From: Acanthopleura granulata
Lineage: Eukaryota > Mollusca > Polyplacophora > Chitonida > Chitonidae
Assembly (NCBI GenBank): GCA_016165875.1
Contig: JABBOT010000004.1
Coordinates: forward strand, 6,393,351-6,457,350
Reading direction: 5' to 3'
DNA: 64,000 nucleotides
Shown: in pieces, positions 29,347 to 40,865 of the stretch
Position numbering within the stretch: the first letter of the stretch is position 1
Layout of the letters: each line of letters begins with the position of its first letter
Program-made: the position numbers and the translations under genes
Notes under the pieces: model-generated
The model's database searches: none
The model's input: only the letters and a program-made list of their open reading frames with translations
Told to the model about the DNA's origin: nothing

Positions 29347-29597
29347 TCAAATGTTAGTAATATCCAAAATTGGACATGTCTGTTTAGTTGAATGGCCAAG
29401 AGGCATATGTCTGAGGGATTGACAGTTCCCCATCTCACGGACACAGCTGTCCGGTGCAATAAACCAGTTATAGTCACAAAACATCGGACAGCTTTCCTCC
29501 ACTTGGTTTAGCAATGATAATCCGCCGACAGCCAGCGTGAAGTCATTTGCCATCTCCGCAATCACAGTCTTCCAGCTCGTAATGCAATCAAGTGCTT
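29347..29597 (-). other. Possible Cys-rich coding exon
   Basis: From the acceptor-like TTATCCCATCAG (ending 29,598) the minus strand is open to TGA at 29,347. It reads DCITSWKTVIAEM, then ESCPMFCDYNWFIAPDSC, then MGNCQ. The spaced Cys and a donor-like GTCC|GTGAGA at 29,439 resemble an exon of a secreted Cys-rich protein. No partner exon with a matching phase was found nearby, so it may be chance in a GC-richer patch. Confidence 0.22.
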
Positions 29598-30035
29598 CTG
29601 ATGGGATAACAATCTAGACGTTCAATACACCAATCGTGGAGTCTTTTCACCACGGGCTATGTGTTCTGACAGAGTGGGCACTCTCACTCCACCCTCTCCC
29701 CCAATACTTGGGCTGACCGTGCCCTTTATTATGGCGATGGCTAAACCACGCCATTCTGCCTTCCCGAATTACATCTCTCCTCTAAATACATGACAGCGGT
29801 AGATTCTCACAGATTCTAATCACATCAGACAAAAGCCAGAGGGCTGCCCGCTGACATACCGACTCATCACAGTACTGATTCCGCAAGTACCATGTCAGTA
29901 GCAATCGGTTCACTGCCGTATCGGTACGCGGGCTCACCTACTTTCGTCCTCATACCACATGAGCCTGTTCATGGGCTCACCAGTTCGTACCACTCACCAT
30001 GTATCCAAATCACCATCTAATCGCATCTTTACCCT
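29598..30035. other. Non-coding sequence before the minisatellite
   Basis: GC-richer than average. The last 130 bp hold degenerate fragments of the 32-bp repeat. No gene seen. Confidence 0.5.
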
Positions 30036-30388
30036 GAATCTAAGATTTACCGTTCATCATCAAAATGGCTGAAACATTTATCAGTTCATCTCCATACCGG
30101 TTCAAAGATATATCACCTAATCACCATGCCGGGTCAAGGATACATCAGATTATTTCCATACCGTCTCAAAGATATATCAGCTCATCTTCACACCAGCTCA
30201 AAAACGTACCAACTCATCTTCGTATCGGATCCAAAACTTACCAATTCATCTTCATGTAAGCTCAAAAACATACCAACTCATCTTAATGTTGGCTCAAAGA
30301 TTTACCAGCTCATCGATCTCCATAATGGATCAAAAGACTTACCGGGTCAGATTTATATGGGCTCAACTATGCACAAGCATCTCTATAA
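30036..30388. repeat. 32-bp minisatellite
   Basis: Units start at 30,066, 30,098, 30,130, 30,162, 30,194, 30,226, 30,258 and 30,290, exactly 32 bp apart. Two longer units of 35 and 34 bp follow. The consensus is close to CGGCTCAAAGATTTACCAACTCATCTTCATAC read across the unit boundary in pieces. Related fragments (GGGCTCACC, CATACC) occur upstream to about 29,900. As 32 is not divisible by three, open frames across it are incidental. There are no spacers, so it is not a CRISPR array. Confidence 0.9.
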
Positions 30389-31061
30389 CATTTCTTGCTA
30401 TAACCAAACCGCGCCATCGTCTTTAACACTCCAGCTTTCCATATCATAAAAAAGATAGATATCCACTCGTCGTAATATGCCTACTTCACTCACATGTCAG
30501 TTCTACACCGTACGCAGTCACCCTGGTCATTGCCTCTTACATTATAGCCATCTGGGCAGCACATTACGAAGTCTACCATTGCATTACCAACTGCTTTGTT
30601 GTAAAATATTGTCGACTTATTAAGCTAGCAGGATTCAACGTAAAAGAGTGCGTGGACGTTTCTTGAACTGGATTTGAACGTACAAATCTTAAATTATAAA
30701 TTTTGCTTTCACCTGACTCCTGTCTGAATGGAACATTTGTGCAATTCTCGTGGATCTCCCCACACAACCCCAACCCTACAGATAACTATATCGATCCAAA
30801 GATGGTGACCTAAATCACGCCGAGATGACATTTCTTATGATGGATTTTCAATATACGACAATCCATTCCAATCACTACAAAGAGTGTCATATGTCTGTTG
30901 GCTTATAGGATTTTGACGCAATAAGTCGATTTATTGTTGATAAAGCAGATAAAGAAGATAGTAAAGGTATTACTATAGGCCCAGTATATCTCACTATTCA
31001 TTGCTTATATTGAAGACTACAGTAATATACCGGAAATAATCTGATTTTCTGGGCGTGAGCG
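30389..31061. other. Non-coding sequence
   Basis: Between the minisatellite and a SINE. Nothing supportable is seen. Confidence 0.55.
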
Positions 31062-31179
31062 CGCCTGGGTTTCCCCGGGCTCTGCCCGGTTTCCTCCCAC
31101 GATAATGGTGGCCGCCGTTGTATAAGCCAAATATTCTTGACTACGGCGTAAAACACCAATCAAATAAATAAATAAACAA
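31062..31179 (+). mobile_element. tRNA-derived SINE family A, 5'-truncated
   Basis: Plus orientation: GTTTCCCCGGGCTCTGCCCGG, then the body ending GGCGTAAAACACCAATCA and an (AAATA)n-like tail. It appears younger than the other copies judging by the intact tail. Confidence 0.85.
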
Positions 31180-34100
31180 ATCTGATTTTATGACTGTGAT
31201 CGAGAAATAACGGATTCGGAATATATAAGATACAGATTGATCTTCTCCTCTACTTGGCGATATTTTTTAAGATCTTGAGACGTCCAAGCAAATAACATTA
31301 GAAACATTTAAAAGCAAAAAAAAAACATATATCAAGTTTGTTTTATAAATGTAAATATAGTTTGTATATCCTTCCAGTATTAAATGAATGTTTACTTATT
31401 TAAGATTTTAGTGTTATTGATTTATTTTCTAATTGTACTTGGATTTCTTACAAAACCATGCAATGCAATGCAAACAATATCGTGGAAGATGAGAAGTAAT
31501 TTTTGTATAAATGATGGTGGGTAAGCTGAAAGGTCCATATCTTGTGCATTGTGTTTTTATACAGACTTTAATGTGTATACATATAAATACAGCATACTGG
31601 GATTTGCTGACTTGTGACATTTTCTGAACTCATTTTGTTTGCTTATTTCCGATCTAGCTAAGGTGTTTATGAATATCGGTACTTCCTTTGTATTCAGGAG
31701 GACAGTTAGAGACAAACTGCATGTCGAAGGAGCTCTTTCAATCAGCGACAAGCGTCTGTACTTCAGTTATCACACCATCGTTGCGGTTTTATAAATGTCC
31801 GTCTATTTGTGTTATGAATGTGTATCATACTTGAGAAATATTTGACCACTTGGGAAAACAATCAAACACGGCTGCAAAGCCAACACTCCATGAAGACATC
31901 GCCTTCTGTAAAGCAGTAAGTAATGGTGTCCCATCGACATGGCCACGTTCATTTTAGAGCTAATGTTGTTTGTGAGCGTTTACCTGTGTAACTTTACGCC
32001 TTCTTAAACTAACCTGGCTTCATTATCAATAATGGGTCTCCTGTGGCCGCCTCTGACTGCATTATACATTCATTTCCTAAGCGTTAGGGAGTATCCTGTC
32101 AAGGGCGAGAGGAGAGTCTGAAACTCTTCCTCCGACGCCATGGCAGCGAGGGCCAGGAGGACAGCTGTGATTGGTATCTGGTCAGGGAGAGTTCTGCTCG
32201 TCACTAGGATACCGTGTCAGCCATCAGACAGTCTCTGGAAAAATGTAAATGTGCCTTTGTAACAATAAGCATTTTCAAAAACAGGACCAGACCCAAGATC
32301 TTAAATTCAAAGGCCGTACATATCCTCCGACATGCAGGCCAGGAACTCAGAGCTATAGGGCTTTAATAAAGGAGAGGGAAAAAGGATGTCCAAGAAAATG
32401 TGTGGAGATATTCAGGTTGAAATAAATACGAAATGGTAGATATTCGTTACACAGAGGCATTTTACAGCAACAAGATAAACCTATTTGGCATGGATTAACC
32501 TATACAAGATTGGATGTCGGACAGAAAATTAACAAGCAAGTTTACCACTTGAACAGACTTTATCCTTAACACAGTCCCCATTATTCGGTGTATGGCTCAC
32601 GAGAGAAAGTGCAATCATCAAACTGTCATTAGCACATTACACTTTTTCTGAGCTAATAATACATACTGATTCTATAAACACGGGATATTATATTTATTAA
32701 ATACTGACTCAATTCTCCCTAAAATTAAGTCAAAGGAATTAAGACGAGAAATTTTTTAGCCAGGCAGATTTCATGCGGGAGTGCATGAAGCCTATGTTTT
32801 GTGTAGCCTTCATTACCAAAACTGAAGAACTTTAGATCGACCAGGGAAGAAATGAGAAAGGCTACTCTTCAATATAAATACAAACAAATGAAGCAAAGAA
32901 ATAAGCCAGTTCTTCTGTTTCACTATAATTCAATGTCAGCATCTAGGCTGAAACATCTTTCAACACACCCATGCAAAACTAACTGTGCGCCATATCTAGA
33001 GTCGTTGGCATTCAACGCACTTGATGGTTCGGGTGGCTTGTTCTTGAAACCTCGTCCGTACAACCCGTAAAGGGATCTTCTCTAGGAAAATCTATTTCTG
33101 ATATCTAGGCTCCTGATTCACTCCTTCAATTAAATTAATTGCCAATAAATCCAGTAAGGCGCAGGCGTCCATACCGGTAACCATCGAAACAGGTGCTTAT
33201 TGTTCGTACAGAGTGAATGACAAACATGCAAACAAGTCATTACAGACACTCCACCGTGCTGCTGGAAATATACCGCCTTAGCTCGCGGCCATTCAAATAC
33301 TTCCTGGCTTTAACCCCGTGCGTTCTTCGTGAAAAAGACAAATGGCTAACGCCGTTGTGCCAACGTAGTTTACCCAGTGATTATTGCAGCATTTTGCTAC
33401 AAGCGTGGGAAGATATTCTTTTGGAGTGAACTAGAGATTTTTGAAGAAGGCAACTAGTGAAAGCACAAAGGGACGTTACTGTAGAATTACAGAGGTACTT
33501 TCAATGGAATGATCAGTAAAAGATATTTACCCGAGTTTTAATTTGGAACAACAACCGATTAAACGGATGGACCAACTATTTAACAGAACAACAGTATCAG
33601 TTCAAATTTAGGATTTACGCGTTCATGATTTTTTTCAACCTTGTAAATCCTTTTAAGCAAATGCAGTTTATATGCCTGTTCTTCGTGATTAAAGATATTA
33701 TTAATATACAGCCAGATTTTTGTGTATGAGAGCCTTTCCTGCCTAAAGTAGAGGCAAGGTTGTGTAGCCTAATGCCATTTATGTCTGCTTTTGCGAGGAT
33801 GATTTGTTGGCATATATTACAAGAAAACTATGGTGAAACCGGACGATAGGATCCAGCCACTATTACACAGGGAAAGGGGTCCTATTGAACTAAACTTATG
33901 TGTCTAGTCAAGAATTGGTCATACAGTGTGATGTTCCTGACAGCAGTGTCAATCCAGGAGCCGTCTGGCGGGCCACTCACAAATTGGATTCTAATGAACA
34001 GATGCAAATGCTCATATGAAATAGGACATATAATAACCTACATGATATTCGGACAGTGTCGAGTTACACATATTTAATTCCACAAAATTCCTGGTTCTGG

Positions 34101-35645
34101 TAACAACGAGATATGGACAATACTGATTGTATCGACTATGTATGAGAGCAATCAGAGAGTGTGCCAGATTAGGGCTGAGTGAATTTGACCTTAGGGGATG
34201 TGCCAGAGAGCAATAATTATAATAGCCCCAGACAGTATAAAATCACCTCGGGGTTTATCTAAATTTCCTTTGGTATATATGGTTATCATCTTGGGACAAG
34301 ACAGGGTACAAAGGGGCAGCGGCACAGACATACCTTCCCATCAACATCGTTCATTAGCAAATCACTTTATGGAACTTTATGGGTCATTACGAGTTTTATG
34401 TTCGGTACAGGGTTTGTTGGCATTCTTGTTGACTGTCAAACAGTATCAATCCTCTTTAAGGACGAGGCGATTTACAACTCAATGTATAGCTTCCCGTAAG
34501 CGTTTGAGAGATTCTATGAAAAATGTGACCTCATCCCTTAGTCCCATGTGGTGAGCAAAACGTTGAATGTTTTATCCTCCTATCATAGTATTACAGTGTG
34601 GCATTTATCGTCCAAAATAATAAACTGAGCATTATTCTCAACTTTACATGGTATACATGGCCCGTGCTTCTATTTCTTTCTCTGTTCTGTACCTCTTCAT
34701 TTGCCTTCTTTGTGTACACATTAGGCTATACTCAATTTCTATCAATTTAGCTAAAACACAACCACAGGCCTAACCTTTTTAATAAATCATCAATATAAGC
34801 CTAGATTTTATGTAACAAACTGAGAAACAAACTGCAAAAATTAAATGCAAACGCTGCTCAGTAGACAAAAACCCAGGCGTTTGATGAACGTTAATATACA
34901 CTATACCTAATGATGAATTTATGATATTTCTCATATCTGGCCCCAGTACATGAAAAGGCTCTTTCAAGCTCTATTGTTTCTCATATTCCTAACATTTCGG
35001 GTTCTTCTCGCTCGAGGTAATGTCCATTTTGTGTCTGATGTTTCAAGAATGCCCGAGGCCATGGCTAAGAATATACCATTGTTCCAGAAGGCATAGCTTA
35101 TCTACGTATCTTTAACACGAAAACCTTCTTGTGACAGCAGTCGGTAATGTTATAAGACAATTGGTCCGAAAAGCATGACAGGTTTAAATGCCTTAAGTGA
35201 AATGTGACATCATTAGTGAGACCATTTCCTGCTTGACTGTCTTTGAAAAACAGGAGCCGCTGAAGAAAAACAAATTCTTAATGACCCCACCTAGCGGTGG
35301 GAATGTACTAACAAGCCTGGGTTTCAGCCTGTGTCAACATGTTCACGTCCGCTTTGTGAACGATTGCACAAGACTGTCACCAGTGCCAACACCTGGAGGT
35401 GTGATCCAGTACCAGGCGTTACCATTGGTCTTTCAGGCAAAACTTGGGTTTAACAGCTAGCTACTTTATATGTATAAGCTACTCTGTTCTGGACAAATAC
35501 ATTTTCTCCAGCTGTTTATTTACCAAGATCAACTCACGCAACCTAAAATATGACGTAGTATATGACATAGGCAGAAGGTATCTCTTCGTGAAGAGGCAAG
35601 GTGTATCGGGAGCCAAGCAGACAATAGGTAATTGAAATGACGCTT
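31180..35645. other. Non-coding, gene-poor sequence
   Basis: No gene supported. A GC-richer patch at 32,085-32,230 (GGGCGAGAGGAGAG to CAGACAGTCTCTGG) has a short open frame after an acceptor-like CTAAGCGTTAG, with no donor I trust. A candidate regulatory element or exon only. Confidence 0.5.
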
Positions 35646-35781
35646 CAGGTGAGTCATCAGAAAGTAGATCAATGTATATGAGCCTTGCACAGCGTCCGCC
35701 AGGTCTACACCCTGCAGAATACCGCAGACAGGTGAGTCATCATCAGACATTGATTAGCTCAGGCAATCACCTGTGATTGCC
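35646..35781. promoter_or_regulatory. Cluster: two AP-1/E-box repeats and a palindrome
   Basis: CAGGTGAGTCATCA occurs at 35,646 and at 35,729, identical over 14 bp. Each fuses an E-box-like CAGGTG with the AP-1 site TGAGTCA. Immediately downstream, GGCAATCAC-CT-GTGATTGCC (35,762-35,781) is a perfect 9-bp inverted repeat. The density is unusual for this AT-rich region; an enhancer is possible. Confidence 0.35.
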
Positions 35782-38017
35782 GGTAAGCGTCCTCACGTGT
35801 GCAAGGGGGAAACCGTCCCCACCCCAACCACACACACACCCTTTCCAGGTATTCTAGGCTTATATCTGTGTACATGTCACCGGGTGCGAGATGACATCAA
35901 ACCCGGGCAATAGCGGCGGGGTGACCTGGATCATCAAAGGACGCCTAGTCATCACAGCAAACCTCTCATGACATAATTATAAGGAGTGTCTCTCGCACAA
36001 ATAGCTCGTTTCCCAAATGAAACGATTCACGCAGCAGTAAACGAATGTAGACAGACGCTAACCAATTATTTGTCTCTGGTGATTATATCTGAAAGCGTCA
36101 AAACAATATTTCATCCCATAATGTCAACTCCACTGAGCGAAATAACTGTATACACTTTTTAAATTGGATAATTTATTTGTAATTCTCTCTTTGTTTAAGT
36201 GGATTTTTTATAAAAGCCAACTCGATATAGGTAGTAAAAGGTAAAAAGCCACGGCCGACAAGTGACAGGGGCGCCTGACTACTTCATGCATGATAAATGT
36301 ATAAGCTGGAGGTCATAGTTCAAGGTTTGAAAGGTACCATCTGAATCATACGCCTAAAGCAAGGTTCACTTGTTTAAAACACCATGTAATGCCACGAACC
36401 TATGGGCAAGAAGTTTACTTTGTGTGATTACTATGGTTTTTTTTCACTTTCATTTATGTCATGGATATGCTGTGAGGTGATTTTGGTACTGAAATATCTG
36501 TGATGTCTGCAGAACAGCTGACATTAATTTTCATTGCGAACGTCGCGATGGCGCTTAGGCTTATGTCTTCAAATTTCCAAAATATTCCTTTCGTTTAACG
36601 GTTTTAACTGGGTTTGTTAGGGTTTATGAAGCGACTTAGTGTCTGATTGATTTACCTATTGATTCATTGACGACGATTTGTAAAGAAAGACGTCATTCAG
36701 GACGCTAACACTCTCGAGAATAGGCTTTTATTTTCTCGCCTTAGTTCCTGAAAGGCACCGTCAGTTCCTTGAAATACCGACAAAGGAAGCGCATAACTTA
36801 ATAAGCCATACGAGGGCGGCATGAGAGACAAGCAATTTTATTGGGTTTGGAGAAATTCAATTAAAGTCACACAGAAAGGACATCTGAATTCGTAAAGAAC
36901 TAGTGAACTCTCATGTAATCATCCATTACTGACATAGCTGACCAAAAGTATCAAAAGGGATCAATTTTTCATATAGGCCTAAATACAGATTTAACGGATG
37001 ATGTTAATTAGCCTGCTAAAACAGTGATCGTTTACATACAGCTATGCTTATGTACATTATATGGTACTATTTGCGTTTAATTACCTATATGTATTTTTCC
37101 TTAATTGGCTATACTTCACTGTGATGTACATGCTGGTAAGATGTTAAGTGTTTTTCAATGTTAAAGGGAGACAACTTACTGATCATTTCTGGCAACACCC
37201 TTTGTACCGACGCTACGTGCTCGTAACTGCATATTTAGAACACCTCTTCACGGTTTAGAAGTGGTACACAATTGTCGGATTTGACCCTCACATACACAGG
37301 TACTTTCACAACGTTGCATGCTGAAATTTCCCTTACTAAATGAAGCTGACTCATGAGGTTGTAACCCAGACAACATCCTGCAAAGTAGAACTCGGAACGA
37401 AGCGATAAGATGGAGGATACATGGTCGTAAATCCATTAAAACTGCATTGTAAGGGTCATAGGTTAGTGAAGTTCAGCTGATTGTAGATTTTGCGGGAGAC
37501 CAACTCCTACGGCCGATATAGACAATCGACATGATGGAGGCCCAATGTCGAAGTCTACTTGGTACACTGTGCTCCTACAGGTCATTGTCAAAATCTGTTG
37601 ACATTACAAGGAAACATATGCTCGTGAACTTTCACCCACTCAACACAAGCAGTGTGCATTAAGGAATCATTTACAGTTCATATCCTGGGTTAATTACAAG
37701 CAGGAACATGCAAAACAGTATGGCCATTCTTAATGGATAAAATGATCTTGCCGGTCAGATGACCTGTCGAAATGGAGGTCAAAATTCCATCTAGCTGAAA
37801 TCCCAGAGTAGGTGGAGAGGATTACAAATACTGGCGTGTTAAAAATAAAATAAAATGGAATTGCTAACCGTTTGGATTCGAGTATCATGATTGGAATTAA
37901 AATTTCTGTAAAGAAAAGGGTGGTAAATTTTAACTGACAACAATTTTTTGAAGTTTCGAAACTTTGCGTGGTCTCTTATCAGGCCCAGGTTATAGATATT
38001 TTCAGCGTTTTTCTTTA
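35782..38017. other. Non-coding, gene-poor sequence
   Basis: Starts with a short CA-rich simple repeat near 35,829-35,840. Otherwise no gene or repeat recognised before the family B SINE. Confidence 0.55.
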
Positions 38018-38380
38018 AGTGAGTGAGTGCTTGGGGTTTAACATCGTACTCAACAATGTTTCAGTCATATGACAACGAGGAGTCCTTTTGGTGTGTGCAA
38101 ATGGTGTGACTACTTGTGGAAGAGCAAGTCCTTGCCGCCAAAGTGCTACCGCCACTGGAACATCAGTCCGAAGACACCAGACAGACACCCACCCCGTCAC
38201 ATTATACCGACACCGGGTCGACCAGTCCTGTTTCGTTGCTCTAACCTCCCAATGCTGAGCGCCAAGCGAGGCGGCAACAAGTAATATTTTTGAGGTCTTT
38301 TAGTATAACCCGCCCCGGGCTTGAACCTGGATCTCCTGACCACGAGGCGGACGCTCTAACCACTAGGCCACCAAGACGTC
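38018..38380 (-). mobile_element. tRNA-derived SINE family B
   Basis: The minus strand starts with a tRNA-like head: A box TGGCCTAGTGGTTAGAG (plus 38,354-38,370) and B box CCAGGTTCAAGCC (plus 38,318-38,330). A body of about 280 bp follows and ends at the plus-strand GAGTGAGTGCTTGGGGTTTA. This body is familiar from SINEs of bivalves and gastropods. Small open frames inside it are not genes. Confidence 0.85.
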
Positions 38381-38567
38381 CATTTTTCCTTTAAGGGATA
38401 TAAACCTAGAAAAAAAGATTCATGAAAATGGACGCATGCATTGCTGTAAGAACCGCCTTTCCATAAGAGGTTGTGTGACCGGTATATGGGTACTAATACC
38501 TTGTTGACATGTGTGTGTTGTCATGAACGTTACGGTAGACGCAAATAACGAAACTACATCACACATT

Positions 38568-38702
38568 TATTGCATATTGCATAATGAGACATCGTGATCT
38601 GTCCGCTCGAGATATTTGATGCACTACGAGCGCGCCACCCGAATTATACATCATCCGTCGAGAGCCGCTAAATCACAGTGTTTCACTCTGCAATATGCAA
38701 TA
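38568..38702. mobile_element. Fold-back element (MITE-like), 135 bp
   Basis: Perfect 14-bp terminal inverted repeats, TATTGCATATTGCA (38,568-38,581) and TGCAATATGCAATA (38,689-38,702). The interior is also imperfectly palindromic (GTGAT...TCGA...GATG against CATCA...TCGA...ATCAC). No target-site duplication is clear. Confidence 0.55.
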
Positions 38703-38880
38703 GTAGCTTTATTAGACCATGGGACAGATTATGATCCTAGATTTGACAACGTGTAAATTTCCACTCTGTTTTATACATCAGACAGAATGTACATAGGTAA
38801 CAGACTGAAACAGACGCTGCCAGAAATTGATTACAAAGAGGTACAACTCAAGACCAAAAATTCCGGTATATAGAAAGTTA

Positions 38881-38900
38881 TTGTTGTTGTTGTTGTTGTT
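38881..38900. repeat. (GTT)n microsatellite
   Basis: Uninterrupted GTT repeats, followed at 38,930-38,970 by a pyrimidine-rich CTT-type stretch. Confidence 0.9.
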
Positions 38901-39986
38901 CTCATTTTATAATTAATATTACTGTTTTTGTTGTTCTTCTTTTTCCTCTTCATCTTCTTCTTCTCATTATTTTTATTGTTATGTGCAACTGTATGTCATA
39001 TGCATGGAAACTCTTGCCAAAGAGGTCGGTGGTTTACAAGACACCTCTTGAAATTTACATCAGTATGGGTTTATTTCTAAACCACAACATAAATGCTTAA
39101 ATGGTAGCAAATTACACATCCTCCTTGCTCTAAACCGATACTATGTTATTGTAGCCGTGACCTCGCCATAGGCATATCCAGTCACCAATTACTTGTATGT
39201 GGGTGATTTTCCTGACGCAAGCGTGCTATGCGACAAAACATCGAACACGAAAGAATCAGTTGCAACTTCCGGTATATGTTATATTCTGTTTTAACAGGTT
39301 TTAGGGCCAATGTTAGGCGCCAGACCTCTGGATCAGCCAAAAAATGTAATCATGTTTACTTGAAATTAACTTCTCTGTTTATAGCTGGATCGGAACCTTC
39401 GTTTTCTTGCGACGCTTCCACTGGACCTTGTCATGTCCGGCCTACACGTGAGAGCGCAATTGTCTTAATCGTGTAGCATTCTGAATGCTGTAATTGTTAA
39501 CGCTACTACATTCTGTTAGTTGGGCTTAAGAAACCTACGGTATTGTATGTGTTTCAAGTCTTTTATTCATGTCAAAATGTATATTGTTATCAGTGGCACT
39601 TTTTAACTTTCTTGTCCCATAAACATGGTTTTTGGGTAATGGGCCGAGAGTATGATGAGCTCAAAAATATCTTTGTAAAAACCCCTTTGATAAAATACTT
39701 TGCTCCTCACATACATGAACGTTAGTACCAACTCGCTTGTTTGCTGTCAACCCAAAAGGGCCCTTGTGCCGACCAATCGACCGGCCTCCGAAATGAATGA
39801 GAAAATGAAGATCAAGGAGGGTCAATGAATTGGTGCTTAAGGGATTACCTCGTCGCAGCGGTACATCCGGAGTCTACCAAAGCTCTGTGCGGAGAGCCAG
39901 CACTAAAGAGACCTTGATTATTTGAGGGAAACCGGAAAACGAAGACCGTGAGCGTGACAATGAATTAAAGCCAGCTGATTGGGTGG

Positions 39987-40014
39987 CTTTGATCTTCCAA
40001 TCGATAATGATTGG
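39987..40014. promoter_or_regulatory. TCF/LEF-like site next to inverted CCAAT boxes
   Basis: CTTTGATC fits the TCF/LEF consensus. It is followed by CCAATC-GATAAT-GATTGG, in which two CCAATC sequences face each other around ATCGATAATGAT, a plausible homeodomain site. The surrounding 39,740-40,090 is GC-richer than its neighbours. Candidate enhancer, by motif only. Confidence 0.3.
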
Positions 40015-40617
40015 TTTGCTGTACTGGATGGCCGTCCTTCGTTGGGTCACAACAAGCTTGATTACCAATCGACGTGACCTGACGCGTAAAATCTAGGTCT
40101 GATATTGACGTATAGAAGAAAAAAAAATTATACAATCTGTGTCGTGTCTGTGGACAAAAAAAAGAAATAGCGATTTGTCCGGAATATTATAGGAAAAAAC
40201 ATTGTTCAGCATGACTGATTGGTGCGGAAAGATTACAGAATTTTCGCTGCTGTTTTCATTATTCTTTTTTACGTTTTCGGAATAAGGTTTTAGAAAGAAC
40301 GATCGATTGTATTTGTCTGTGCTTTAACTTTCAGACGTTTAGAATGATTCAAGCCATTGAAAATATTGTAATATGCAATAGAAAGATGTAGATGGCTTCG
40401 CTTAATTTAATACGAACCAGTCGCCCTCTGAATCATATTACAGACCTTAGATCATGCTCGATCAAACCTGTGAAAATTATGTATACATTATAAGATTTCA
40501 TTTCAGCGTGTAATTGTGTTAGAAATTTAGTATTAACAGTTATATATGCACCATAAAAGTGTTGTATATGTATGACTGTGCCTGCTACCAATTTACTTTT
40601 TAATTAATTTTGATTTG

Positions 40618-40865
40618 TTTTATTTATTTGATTGGTGTTTATTTAACTTATACGACAGCGGGCATCATTATCGTGGGAGGAAATTGGGTAGAGCCTTGTG
40701 GAAGCCCACGACCATCAGCAAGTTGCTGGCATCCCTTCCCACATGCGACCCTGAGAGGAAGCCAGCATGAGCTGGAACTTGAACTCACAGCGGCCGCATT
40801 GGTGGGACACTCCTGGGTCATTGTGCTGCGATAGCGCGCTAACCGACTGAGCCATGGAGGCCCCC
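40618..40865 (-). mobile_element. tRNA-derived SINE family A, near full length
   Basis: This copy keeps the tRNA-like head. On the minus strand it starts GGGGGCCTCCATGGCTCAG. An A-box-like TGGCTCAGTCGGTTAGC lies at 40,837-40,853 and a B-box-like AGTTCAAGTTCC at about 40,774-40,785. The body and the tail (plus-strand TTTATTTATTTGATTGG) follow. Total length is about 248 bp. Confidence 0.88.

Larger units (their letters stand above)
38703..40617. other. Non-coding sequence with a candidate regulatory island
   Basis: Contains the GTT microsatellite and the GC-richer stretch 39,740-40,090 with TCF-like and CCAAT-type motifs. No gene supported. Confidence 0.5.

Noticed and set aside
30036..30388. 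Regularly spaced repeats considered as a CRISPR array
   Set aside because: Units are contiguous with no unique spacers, and the context is eukaryotic. It is a minisatellite.
32085..32230. Short open frame after an acceptor-like site considered as an exon
   Set aside because: No reliable donor and no partner exon; kept only as a GC-richer patch.
38318..38380. A and B boxes considered as a functional tRNA gene
   Set aside because: They form the head of a SINE with a typical body and tail, and the tRNA 3' half is not followed by a normal terminator.
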